Shown: in pieces, positions 27,401 through 33,682 of the stretch
Layout of the letters: each line of letters starts with the position of its first letter
Position numbering within the stretch: the stretch's first letter is position 1
DNA from: Azospirillum oryzae
Lineage (GTDB): Bacteria > Pseudomonadota > Alphaproteobacteria > Azospirillales > Azospirillaceae
Length of the DNA stretch: 64,000 bases
Direction of reading: 5' to 3'
Assembly: GCF_008364795.1 (NCBI RefSeq)
Contig: NZ_VTTM01000003.1
Span: 310,001-374,000, forward strand
Notes under the pieces: model-generated
What the model was told of the DNA's origin: nothing
The model's input: the letters and a program-made list of their open reading frames with translations, nothing else
Databases searched by the model: none
Position numbers and translations under genes: made by a program

Positions 27401-28195
27401 GCGGCGGCGCGAGGCGTGCACGGTGACGACCGGGGTGGCGAGGTATGGCCTGCTCTCCACCGAGAGCGTGGCCACCATGGAGTAGAGCCCGCCCGTCGAG
27501 GCGGTGGCGGGCCAGGTCTGGAAGCTGACCTCGTTGGCCGAGGACGAGGCGCGCACGACGCGGTGGACCGGCCCGAGGCCGTCGAAGAGCTCGCGGCCCT
27601 CCAGCCGCCGGGCGACGACCTGGAGGATGCTGTGCTTCACCCGGTCGAAGCCGCCCTGCTCGCGGAGCCGCTCGCCGAGGTCGACCTCCAGTGTCTCGGC
27701 GGTGAAGGCGTCCGCGGGGGTGGCGAGCGCGTGGACCGCCTCGACCATCTCCTCGTCGATGCCGACGCGGTCCGCCCAGGGGCGCAGGACCATCGTCATC
27801 CAGGTCCGCAGCGCCGAGGCGGCGAGCGCAACCGGATTGCGCGCGCCGCCGGGAACCGCTTCGGCGTCGAGGAAGGGGAAGCCCTCCTCCCGTTTCCAGG
27901 GCGCGCCGAGATCCCGCGCGAGCAGAACCGCCTCGGGGATCTGCGCCTGGAGGGCCGCGCGCAGCGAGGCGTAGGGCAGAGAGCGACCCTCGGGCTCGCC
28001 CGAGTCCGCGGCCAGCCTCGCGAGGCCGCGCAGGCGGGCCGCCATGAGCGGGGACCAGGAGACCCGGACCGTGGCGACGGGGACGCTGCCGGTCGGCTCG
28101 ACGGTCAGGGCGCAGGCGACCGGCTGGATGCTGCCCGCGCGGCTCCCCTTGACCGCGCGGTAGAGCGGGGGAAGGTCGGCGTCACTCGTCGTCAA
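18425..28195 (-). CDS. Giant pPIWI-RE protein fused to a STAND-like ATPase (3,256 aa)
   Basis: One open frame without stops. Residues 1-960 are a pPIWI-RE protein. An N-terminal module precedes a MID-like segment (RPVVALVARTEREREVMRSC). An RNase H-fold PIWI core follows, with RPRAIVGISVVTQARLRYG, VCLATRIDAATGRTTARVGW, PLVLIDSTSAASLWPW, HYWITSGYFQMS and the ending YGHTGATTTLPAPLSFESKA. Residues about 965-1035 are an acidic Gly/Pro/Asp-rich linker. Beyond it come a helical domain (1110-1290), Ala/Glu-rich coiled coils (1310-1720), helical repeats, a strand-rich domain (about 2410-2540) and a STAND/ORC-like ATPase with Walker A GGRRLGKT (about 2567) and Walker B ILLLLDEADRF (about 2650), then a C-terminal region. 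pPIWI-RE proteins are thought to use guides against invading DNA; the ATPase could sense or oligomerise. An internal ATG at 24862 with GGAGG upstream could give a separate 2,145-aa product. The start overlaps the helicase gene by 14 bp. Confidence 0.85.
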   Translation of the reverse strand: MTTSDADLPPLYRAVKGSRAGSIQPVACALTVEPTGSVPVATVRVSWSPLMAARLRGLARLAADSGEPEGRSLPYASLRAALQAQIPEAVLLARDLGAPWKREEGFPFLDAEAVPGGARNPVALAASALRTWMTMVLRPWADRVGIDEEMVEAVHALATPADAFTAETLEVDLGERLREQGGFDRVKHSILQVVARRLEGRELFDGLGPVHRVVRASSSANEVSFQTWPATASTGGLYSMVATLSVESRPYLATPVVTVHASRRRWYDAVPDAKKLRRLRTLSGTVMGRAGAPVAVDFTTPVRRGVPEEPFSPAFMIQALNVRQDLAADLAGMVAAQGARGVFVGIPYSPQLGGSHPVGGGATTRDLLDLFDAVTGLLAADGFRPMTVREVVVKERVPKRAEDQHKAFQADMMIADVAISLGRNHLDGEALEDACRRLMTGGEVPDLKPEAALKARGVLEDIRAANRDRIRRAFGGGRPVVALVARTEREREVMRSCVTGLFGHAVEIAEHQLPAGVHGPRADLPMAAGKAAERFAARVAAWQTLASDMASAHGGCHALVQATDWYDRRKDDPVNKLAGRYALASAADANVQYLRPPETGWRGLANYLHRIQSGVYDLLFGHSGLVSEVSSLLKGFFPSEADRPRAIVGISVVTQARLRYGAGGGRVCLATRIDAATGRTTARVGWYDGRMLWTKTWEPFFEAMKRIASPEVTASLGDGRNVERDSFQKFVRTVIDDSALAGDRPLVLIDSTSAASLWPWLTDREIGDAVTIGGERVDMASRWPGTRIVRVRTGRAGRVVERKTSRYERVDAATGEATGEFVDRYCPSITARAIRLSDAPAGRGVHYWITSGYFQMSIPRGLSVYRNLHSFFPAKKEKGLALPRGVSAAGLFTRHVFDIAKALYRLPNPIDVTVAACAEGDDPDRIAHLVASLRYGYGHTGATTTLPAPLSFESKARDYMTRFALDETDAEDALDDEGGDDPDDDGGGGPGTPASDPDDGDDAPDGAAVDPDTGGPDPESEALGESEGPGGDEPGAAVLPLARPMSTGQPPEVGSDRWAELLSAFAVPKTLSALRSSTALGGAQTAIACAGAGGAPGGWTRWEQEETEDEDMGTNGQTGTAWVAKAREPVLPIPAFVTRDWLRPKISISNMALREIQNARAEIELISGFRWPEERPTQEALLDLMLDGLRYPGFVRAVTRAAIRQVKNPKKLADYGLFGPFRTQVSGLLLNLSKRLRQPYPAKLSESTPILIEADKADIAATNIYLRCHGSGYYDKLLDMATEHENVLGDLIPFLEVAKDHLAYKEFSWKDEIVEQRTVLPSSAVGAAVPSATATDIPLMAACDEEAPSAGTPPGEPDGISPEPAPAEVGAVVEAAPSHEEDPMEENDAAGQADDEKPELTPLEVAREAWERALLDVALLAAVAAAGDPDDGALAALTPVLDRARAAARDWEDAKPKLVDVAPLIEEMGAMAVTLVDIADTEEAKPVDLPSVTLVLEEAAAAAGNALAEAREAAAEAAKERDRAISLMGNYKKLGEAAASKERGVKLALSGLEAVRQAAALLADGAATPASPRPTAATASAPGGARPQTPPADEPQTAMAVAVTQEGNGASGKPDLLDVAEVPAEEADGTAADEKPGSGRDVPAEEPTASAVPSDDEFGPEFDAALELANELAAEGADVIAADAAMAPAAIDAAGEPAEAAADAPEALDVAFEDPLAASIRNKLLVLFAEQEFGLAHHLLLAAERIFPNGDFGLSVAELRLAAVAGHINHASIQGNPAFLDLLEAVLASAGTVQPGAASVPDEVAAARRIVLFGATAAMALFHPGSAAVKILEAINGVATGLEEHIYPLRDALTEAERSGIGFTPAILRAVSRAAENDRYGDECLAAAIEKIDHIAGLHFRFSLGNRIRAALVHGDGLLGELKESLGSGDREAVDAARTFAATYAERSAVIFMFDETEAKFHSKIQGIDGDARERLLANIQDLAARCAEFVQAREAAPAIRNPMQRKLVEGIRNALLTGLTQAQTAISGMTDHDDPLIAAAAGFATTMLARMRLAVDGDAPVPGPVDHLLALHGPLLWLPGLRYGRSWLPSPYQPEIVTSAILEAPVPLLPPPGERTEALERAVRDRLDENSFVAASLLVECAAFHGVPEDERGRLREIAEVDVQTRRDEMGRSVAEARRMVDRVQRMDMLADADEAQAMLSLLDRIEIDALPAAPDIDSRSEAEEGEVILDFSSAQVVLDDVGDRVARLAAERRGNLLRRVDEMLAAGQVGEEDARHVRGIIGKDDLMTAQEYLDFLRDGRKLTTAASPNTRFRAFFPAVPTALSRSAAPGLEAVADCIAQGQDLDALPFSRIPEGGREDALDILSQWRNLRTKVHAGNFTENVTSLLHSFLERLGLTVALKATEAKLTKLSRKVYVTAMQMSIPTDLESVLLPDFGSQTGGHYRVCIVAKMPTEAELTGLCDSTGVMGVIVFVAAPVDAERRRQLAANSIKLGRKVLVIDEAILLFALSEPEFRPLTIFECAQPFSFAAPYRDYGNQAVPREMFFGRETEYRKLVEPSGSCIVYGGRRLGKTALLQHIKATKHDPASGMAVGYANILDIGNNTLPARIWEYASRELPTVFREPVSTAADFAAGVMAWLDADTRRRILLLLDEADRFIETDARDNGFREFIRLQQLMDNSSRRFKFVLAGLHNVTRLVHTENPPLKQIASDPQRIGPLMHEEFKDAELLVTRPFAAMGYRFENREDVWRILSHCNYYPVLVQTFCKGLLEALTRQVAQGSRPLDTITAEHVRAALENERIAHEIGEMFDYTISKIEDRYALIANIMADHALKDIAAGRVDEGVTAVEVMDAARNYWPAAFQHVNRLSTVEDLLDEMEGLGVLRRVGKDTWALRSRTVLRLLGNDDKVLAKLVEFIDRPAPPVFEPRSMRRSLNQSDVLKIPAGYTCPLTLGQEHDLLTLEAPSPTAALVRVVFGNELSDVSMVGAAMTTAGPLVSDGTKVEVIARVWGSSADLREAIGRVRPKEGESVLYVADARTNWDFDWIEPVLRSQAVSGPNGRVRVAFVGGPNRALRWVSDDKTRSLHPQVRVMPLQTWSSAMVAHSLNHANLPTEQFADLLRRQTGGFNKPMTHLLGTAGTRDRFPGRVEKHHEKMLADPGTIAELGLVEPMREVFLRIPEWLDKAGRITASDIGAVILPEVPTAAGFTGRQVVEFGVLMGLLEGEALDHVTEEEGRLYALNPLLDAVLKSARTMEGTR

Positions 28196-31100
28196 GGCTG
28201 GCTCCGTCGGGGAAGCGGACCCCGGAGCAGCGCTCGAGGGGATGCAGGAAGGGTTCGTAGAGGGCGCGGTAGACCTCGCGGTCCACCGGGTCTGGGTCGT
28301 TCACCCGGGCGCGCAGGATGTCGCGCATCATCACCAGCATGCTGGTCTGACGGCCGTCGCGCCGGGACGGGTCGCCCGACGCCGAGACCGGCGCCCAGGC
28401 GGCGTCGGCGAAAATCACGCGGGCCTTGCAGCCATTGCGCATGGCGCGACCGATGGTCTGGAGGACGTCGACCATGATGTCTGCGGTGAACGGCTCGGCC
28501 AGCGGGCCGAGGCGGCTCGCCTGGACGGGAAAGCGAAGCAGCTGGCGGGCCGTCGCCATCAGCTGGCGGCGGGCGTCGGTCCAGGCTGCGGAGACGGAGC
28601 GGAGCGGCATCGCGTTCGGCAGGTGGGCGGTGTCGAAGGCCAGCGTCCCTGCCCCGGCCAGCCCCGCCACGAGGTCGAGGCTCTCGGTGGCAGGATGGGG
28701 CCTGGTCATGAAGACCAGCGTGCCGAGCAGGGCGTCGCGGCGGCGCGGGCCCTGCTCGAAGACGATGTTCACGCCGCGGGCCAGCGCTTTCATGGGGAAG
28801 ACGAGCGCGTCCCAGTCGTCGCGCAGGCCGAGGCGCTCGACCTGGGCCGCGGTGATCCAGTCGCCTTCGTTGCCCGGCGGCGTCTGGTCGATGACGGCGA
28901 CCACGCGGTGGGCGAGGTCGGGCCGGGTGCGCCGCAGGTGCTCCTTGACGAGGCGGACCTGGGCGTAGCTGTTGACCACGAAGCCGACCTTGCGGCCGGG
29001 GTCGAAGTCGCGGGTCATGGCGACGGCGAGCGGATCCTCGCCGGAGAAGTAGTGGTCGGTCATCCGGCGCAGGATGCGGTCGCGCTGGCCGAGCGGCGCG
29101 CCGCTGAAGCGCAGGACGCGCGTCGGCTCCTCGGGATCGGGGATGGGGGCGAAGGCGTAGGCGCTGTCCCGCCACCCGGCGTCAGCGCCCGCGCGGCGCA
29201 GCACCAGGTCGGGGCCGACCGGGATGTGGAAGGTCGGGCTCTCCGCGAGGAAGGAGGTGGCGCTGGCCAGCAGCACCGCGGGCCCCCGCCGGTCGGGCTG
29301 GGCGGCATCGTGGCGCAGCAGGTGGTGGAGGCGGTATAGCAGCGTTCGGGGCGCGCCGCGGAAGGAGACGTACTGGAGGCGGGCGCTGGGGCGGCCGCCC
29401 CCCTCGTCCATGTGGAAGCGGATGCCCGACAGGCGGCCGATGAGCGCCTCGGGGACGACGCGGGCGAGATCCTCGGAGATGCCCTGGCGGAACAGGGGTT
29501 CGCTGTGGATGCCCTCGGCGACCATGGCCTGCTGGGCCGGGACGAGGGCGAGGAACTGCATGATGACGGTGGTCACGCCGACCAGAAAGCGGAAGAGCTC
29601 GGCACCGGTCTCCGGGCCGAGGCCCTCGCGCGGCGGGACGAGGGCGAAGGTCGCCCTGCGCATCTCGTCGACGATGCGGTCCTTGCGCGTCGGGAGCGGC
29701 TCGGAGATCCAGTCGCGCACGAGGGCGGCGACGCGCAGACCGGCCCGCTCGACCTCCTCGCGGCTGATGCCGAGGTTCGCCGCGACCTGCTCGGGGTCGA
29801 AGTCGTACTGGTCGAGGTCGGCGTCGACGTCGGTGCGACGGAACAGGGCGGCGCGCACGCAGCCGTCCCAGAAGGCGCGGATGGCGTTGAAGCGGCGCTC
29901 CTCGGCGAGGCAGGCCGCGGGCGGCAGGGCCGACGGATCCTCCGGGCAGAACAGGGCCGTGATGACGTTGTTGCCGGTAACGAAGGTGTCCTTGAAGCGT
30001 GACAGCGGACCCTCCGGGCCGTTGCGCTGGCGGTCGCGCTGGAGTTGGAGGACGAGGCTGTGGTTGAGCTCGCGGAAGTCGCTGGCCGCCATGCTGTACT
30101 GGCGCAGGTTCGACGCCGTCATGTCATTGCGGCCCGCCGAGAGCGGCGTGAAGAGGTCGCGGTTGAGCGCGTGCTCGTAGCTGTCCTCGCTGCCGGTCAG
30201 GTCGAGCGAGGAGATGGCCTTGCGGTCGAGGACGGCCTGCGCCCCGTCGGCCTCGTCGACGACCACGAGGTCGGCGGTCATGGCGACGGCCTCGAAGTGG
30301 CGGATCTGGTCGGCGGCGAAGTGGGGGCTGATGCGGGTGTCGAGCGACAGGACGTGGCCGAGCCAGATGCGCCGGGAGGTGAGCTCGCGGGGGGCCTTGA
30401 GGCGGCCGCACCAGCCCGAGAGCGGGCACAGGTGGTTGCTTTCCTTGGCCTTGGGCGAGCCATCGCGCTTCAGGCTGCGCTGCCGCACGGTCGTGCAGGG
30501 CGGCGCCAGGTGGGGGAACTCGTGGCCGCCGTCGGGGTCGGTGTCGAAGGCGCCGAGCGCGCAGTTGAGGGCGAGCAGGTCGGCGCCGGGCGCGGTGCGC
30601 CCGAACCCCCGCGCCTCGTCGGAGGCGATGCGCTCGCCGAGCTTGCGGGCGTGCTCCAGCCGGGCCTGCGGCGACTGGCCGACGAGCAGGCCGACGTCGG
30701 CGCCGTAGAACCGGAGGTCGCCGAGTAGGTTGAGCGACGCCTCGATCGACGGCAGGAGGACGACGGTCCGATAGCCGTTGGCGTCCAGCCAGACCAGGAG
30801 CAGGACGATGAGCGTGGTCTTCCCGGTGCCTGGCAGGCCGATCAGGTGCTTCAGGCCGTCGAGGCGGATGGTGTCGGCCTCGACCAGCACGCCGGTGGCG
30901 CGGTCGGGGGCCAGCACATGGAACTTGCGCTCGCCGGTGGCCTCGCGCAGGCGGGCCGCCCAGTTTCCGCGCGGCCGCTCGGGGTGGGCGGCGTCGAGGG
31001 CGTCGAGGCGCGCGGCCACGGCCTCAAGGTCGGCGAGCGGCACGTCGATGGGGCCGCGCGGCTCGCGGCTTAGGTCGTGCCGGGGCGGCCCCGGCGGCGG

Positions 31101-31598
31101 CGCGACCGCCGACAGGTCGACCGCGATGCGCTCGGCGCCGTCGGAGGCGCCGGTCGTCACGTGCATCGGCCGCGCCGGGTCGGCCACCGGGATGGCCCAG
31201 CCCGCGAACGGCAGGCCGCCGACCAGCGCGCGGACCATGTCGGCTACGACATGGTCGGTGCCGGAGCGGCGGCGGAACGGGTAGTTCGGCCGCTCCGGGT
31301 CGATCTCGTAGGGCGGCTGCGCGTAGTCGTCGTCGAACTCGTGAGCCTCCTCCCAGCCGATCGCGTCGTGCACCGTCTGGCGCAGCTGGATCTCGGAGGA
31401 GGCGGTGACGCCCATCTGGCGCAGCGAGAAGGCCGCGGCGGCGAAGGCGCGGGCGTTGGGATGGTCGAGGACGGACCCATAGCCGGACATCAGGGTGGGG
31501 ATGTTCGACAGGTCACGCTCGCCAAGCAGGGTCTCGACAGCGGCGCAGAGCCACTGGGCGGCCAGGGCGCCCACGTATCCCTCGGACTTGGTCCTCAT
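28182..31598 (-). CDS. DinG/XPD-like superfamily 2 helicase of a pPIWI-RE module (1,138 aa)
   Basis: The ATG at 31598 shares one base with the upstream REase stop (TGATG) and is preferred to the upstream frame extension. Residues 1-240 form the family N-terminal domain (pPIWI-RE module domain Z, by position). Walker A is GLPGTGKTT (254-262). Four cysteines at about 346-395 (including HLCPLSGWC) match the Fe-S cluster insertion of XPD/DinG helicases. The Walker B DEAD-type motif VVVDEADGA is near 446, and motif VI TIGRAMRNG near 1051. The protein would unwind DNA 5'-3' in family terms. In described pPIWI-RE loci this helicase is encoded next to the PIWI gene, exactly as here (14-bp overlap). 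Confidence 0.88.
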   Translation of the reverse strand: MRTKSEGYVGALAAQWLCAAVETLLGERDLSNIPTLMSGYGSVLDHPNARAFAAAAFSLRQMGVTASSEIQLRQTVHDAIGWEEAHEFDDDYAQPPYEIDPERPNYPFRRRSGTDHVVADMVRALVGGLPFAGWAIPVADPARPMHVTTGASDGAERIAVDLSAVAPPPGPPRHDLSREPRGPIDVPLADLEAVAARLDALDAAHPERPRGNWAARLREATGERKFHVLAPDRATGVLVEADTIRLDGLKHLIGLPGTGKTTLIVLLLVWLDANGYRTVVLLPSIEASLNLLGDLRFYGADVGLLVGQSPQARLEHARKLGERIASDEARGFGRTAPGADLLALNCALGAFDTDPDGGHEFPHLAPPCTTVRQRSLKRDGSPKAKESNHLCPLSGWCGRLKAPRELTSRRIWLGHVLSLDTRISPHFAADQIRHFEAVAMTADLVVVDEADGAQAVLDRKAISSLDLTGSEDSYEHALNRDLFTPLSAGRNDMTASNLRQYSMAASDFRELNHSLVLQLQRDRQRNGPEGPLSRFKDTFVTGNNVITALFCPEDPSALPPAACLAEERRFNAIRAFWDGCVRAALFRRTDVDADLDQYDFDPEQVAANLGISREEVERAGLRVAALVRDWISEPLPTRKDRIVDEMRRATFALVPPREGLGPETGAELFRFLVGVTTVIMQFLALVPAQQAMVAEGIHSEPLFRQGISEDLARVVPEALIGRLSGIRFHMDEGGGRPSARLQYVSFRGAPRTLLYRLHHLLRHDAAQPDRRGPAVLLASATSFLAESPTFHIPVGPDLVLRRAGADAGWRDSAYAFAPIPDPEEPTRVLRFSGAPLGQRDRILRRMTDHYFSGEDPLAVAMTRDFDPGRKVGFVVNSYAQVRLVKEHLRRTRPDLAHRVVAVIDQTPPGNEGDWITAAQVERLGLRDDWDALVFPMKALARGVNIVFEQGPRRRDALLGTLVFMTRPHPATESLDLVAGLAGAGTLAFDTAHLPNAMPLRSVSAAWTDARRQLMATARQLLRFPVQASRLGPLAEPFTADIMVDVLQTIGRAMRNGCKARVIFADAAWAPVSASGDPSRRDGRQTSMLVMMRDILRARVNDPDPVDREVYRALYEPFLHPLERCSGVRFPDGASLDDE

Positions 31599-32698
31599 CA
31601 GGAGAACTCCCGGATCGCCTGGGAGGAGGTCATGAACTCGAGCGCGTGCTGTCCCTGGTAGGCGTCGCGCAGCTGCTGGAGGTAGCGGGGGTTGAGGTCC
31701 AGCTTGTCGTCGGGCACGGCCAGTATCCGGCGGGCGAACATGTCGAGGCGGCCGATGGAGCGGCTGAGCCTCGCCGCCAGCACGACCGGGCTGGCATAGG
31801 TCTTGACGTCGATGCCGATGTCCAGCCCGTCCACCCCGACGTCGGCGGCGTCGGCCTGCGGGTAGAGGACGACCTTCCGCCCCGCGGCCTTCAGCGCGTC
31901 GTGTATTCGGATCTCGTCGAGGCCGGGGCCGACCCAGTAGGCGAGGACGGCGTTGGTGCCGAGGCGCCAGAGACCGGGGGCCTCGACGTCGTCCCGCTTG
32001 GCGGGCGTGGGGTTCGCGAGGCGGCACTGGCGGATGCGGCAGCGGCCGTCCGGGAAGCTCGCGGCGTCGCGGTCCGGCCAGAGCAGCGAGCCGCAATGGG
32101 CGCAGCGGCGGCCGACCCCGCCGTGGAGGGCGGCCTGCGGGACGGGGCGGTAGAAGGACATGATGATGCGCGCGGCCGCGGCATGCCCGCCCTCGACGAG
32201 GAAGCGGTGAAGGTCCTCGTCGCGGACGGCCGGGTTGCGGACCACGAACTCGCGGATGCTGGTGTAGGCCCGGCCACGCTCGCGGGCCGGGTAGTCCTTC
32301 AAGGCCATCCGGAGCGCCTCGTGGTGGATTTCCTCCAGGGCGGCGGCCTCCGAGCCGCCCGCCCGCGCCAACTCGCGGCAGTCGGCGGTGGGGACGCCGA
32401 GGTCGCGCTCGACGAGGACGACGTCGGCATGGCGGAACGGCGGCCGGAACTGCGGCAGGCCCCAGTCGCGGAAGGGTCCGCAGGCCAGATCCATCGCCGT
32501 GTGGACGCTGGCCCCGAGGTCGTCAGCGATCCCGGCGGACAGGGAGAGACCGGAGAGCATGGACAGCGCGCGCCGGGCCGCAGGCGGCAGGGAGGCGTCC
32601 TGCTGGACGGCCGAGCCGTCGTTGGCGGCGCGGTCGTGCAGGTCGCAGAAACCCTTGGCGAGCAGAACCGCAGTGACTTCGGGGGATGCTTCGGCCAT
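31598..32698 (-). CDS. REase-fold nuclease of a pPIWI-RE module (366 aa)
   Basis: First gene of the leftward operon. The middle contains a four-cysteine zinc ribbon (RRCAHCGSLLWPDRD, then RCRIRQC) at about 195-230. The C-terminal third is a restriction-endonuclease fold: LDEIRIHDALKAAGRKVVLY, then DGLDIGIDVKTYASP near residue 294, which supplies the D...D-x-K catalytic set. The N-terminal half is helical. This is the endonuclease member (domain Y) of the three-gene pPIWI-RE module described by Burroughs and colleagues, where nuclease, DinG-like helicase and PIWI are encoded together. The stop overlaps the helicase start by one base. It starts 48 bp from the divergent WYL regulator. Confidence 0.82.
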   Translation of the reverse strand: MAEASPEVTAVLLAKGFCDLHDRAANDGSAVQQDASLPPAARRALSMLSGLSLSAGIADDLGASVHTAMDLACGPFRDWGLPQFRPPFRHADVVLVERDLGVPTADCRELARAGGSEAAALEEIHHEALRMALKDYPARERGRAYTSIREFVVRNPAVRDEDLHRFLVEGGHAAAARIIMSFYRPVPQAALHGGVGRRCAHCGSLLWPDRDAASFPDGRCRIRQCRLANPTPAKRDDVEAPGLWRLGTNAVLAYWVGPGLDEIRIHDALKAAGRKVVLYPQADAADVGVDGLDIGIDVKTYASPVVLAARLSRSIGRLDMFARRILAVPDDKLDLNPRYLQQLRDAYQGQHALEFMTSSQAIREFS

Positions 32699-32746
32699 AG
32701 TCGCCTTCAGCCAGTGGAAGGGCGAACTTGATCGGATAACAGGACC
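32699..32746. promoter_or_regulatory. Divergent promoter region of the pPIWI-RE operon and its WYL regulator
   Basis: Only 48 bp separates the two start codons, so both promoters and any operator must lie here or extend into the coding starts. A GATAAC near 32735 could be a -10 element for one direction. AGGACC before the regulator ATG is its ribosome site. The short length means a repressor bound here would block both units. No clean palindrome was found by eye. Confidence 0.5.
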
Positions 32747-33682
32747 ATGTCAATCCATTCAGTAGACGATCTTAAAGGTGTGCGGAATGGGGCGGCCATC
32801 ATACGTCGGTTGAGATGGATAGACGATAGGCTGTACTGGCATGGTTCGTTTCGCCGCAGCGACATGGTAGCGCGCTTCTCGCTCTCGCCGCAGCAAGCCT
32901 CCGCCGACATTTCGCAATACCAGCAGATCGTCCCCTCGAACGCGGTCCTCGACCCCTCGACGAAGGTCTACGTGCGGGCCGAGGGGTTCCAGCCGCTGTT
33001 CCTCAAGGACGCCTTCGTCTGGATGCGCCAGGGCCGCGAAACCGGCGACCTCTCGGTTCTGCCCTGCGAGTCGGTGCCTATCCCGGCCCGGCGGGCGGAC
33101 GCGGAGATCATGATGGCGTTGATCGGGGGCTACGAGACCCGGACGGCCCTGTCGATCCGCTACCAGTCCCTGACCAGCGCCGAGCCGAGCCAGCGGGTGA
33201 TCTGCCCGCACCACATCGTCGACCACGGGCCGCGGGTTCACGTGCGGGCCTGGGATGACCGGCGGCGGATCTTCACGGACTTCGTCGTGGGTCGTATCCT
33301 GTCGGCCGAGCCGGAGCCGTCATACCCCTGGGTGGACCAGATGGCGGACACGCTGTGGCACGAGACAGTGACCGTCCGGCTGGCGCCGCACCCGGGGCTG
33401 AGCGCCACCCAGCGCGCCGTGGTCGAGCGCGAGCACTGCATGCATGACGGCGAGGTCGCCGTCCCGGTCCGCAAGGCGATGGTGCTGTACGTCCTCGACG
33501 GGCTTGGCCTGCTGGATGCCGTGAGGGAAGGGGACGGCACCCCGGACGCGACCCGGGGCGTCCGGTGCCTCGACGCTGCCGCCCTGAAGCCGTTGCTACC
33601 GGCCTTGATCACGGAGCCGCAAGACTATTCCCCGCGGGCAGGAATCCATGTCGCAGGCGAGGAGAAAGGAGCGATGCCGTGA
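32747..33682 (+). CDS. CapW/BrxR-like WYL-domain transcriptional regulator
   Basis: 311 residues with the layout of defence-associated WYL repressors. A winged helix at 20-65 (RLRWIDDRLYWHGSFRRSD, MVARFSLSPQQASADISQYQ) is followed by a strand pair (LDPSTKVYVRAEGFQPLF) that in BrxR/CapW begins the linker. A WYL-like domain follows at about 160-255, containing VICPHHIVDHGPRVHVRAWD and RRRIFTDFVVGRIL. The C-terminal WCX-like part is AVPVRKAMVLYVLDGLGLL. Such regulators repress CBASS, BREX and other defence operons and release when they sense infection-linked ligands. Its divergent position next to the pPIWI-RE operon implies that it controls it. A GTGA overlap couples it to the next nuclease gene. 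Confidence 0.85.
   Translation: MSIHSVDDLKGVRNGAAIIRRLRWIDDRLYWHGSFRRSDMVARFSLSPQQASADISQYQQIVPSNAVLDPSTKVYVRAEGFQPLFLKDAFVWMRQGRETGDLSVLPCESVPIPARRADAEIMMALIGGYETRTALSIRYQSLTSAEPSQRVICPHHIVDHGPRVHVRAWDDRRRIFTDFVVGRILSAEPEPSYPWVDQMADTLWHETVTVRLAPHPGLSATQRAVVEREHCMHDGEVAVPVRKAMVLYVLDGLGLLDAVREGDGTPDATRGVRCLDAAALKPLLPALITEPQDYSPRAGIHVAGEEKGAMP

Noticed and set aside
26369..28477. A 702-codon open frame on the plus strand
   Set aside because: Antisense to the N-terminal half of the pPIWI-RE gene, low-complexity Arg/Gly/Pro content and no ribosome site.
28182..32096. A longer form of the helicase starting near 32096
   Set aside because: The extra 166 residues overlap the REase gene in another frame and are Arg/Pro-rich; the ATG at 31598 matches the coupled TGATG junction.
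33565..33678. An upstream extension of the nuclease gene
   Set aside because: It overlaps the WYL regulator and reads as low-complexity sequence; the GTG at 33679 has a ribosome site and a coupled overlap.
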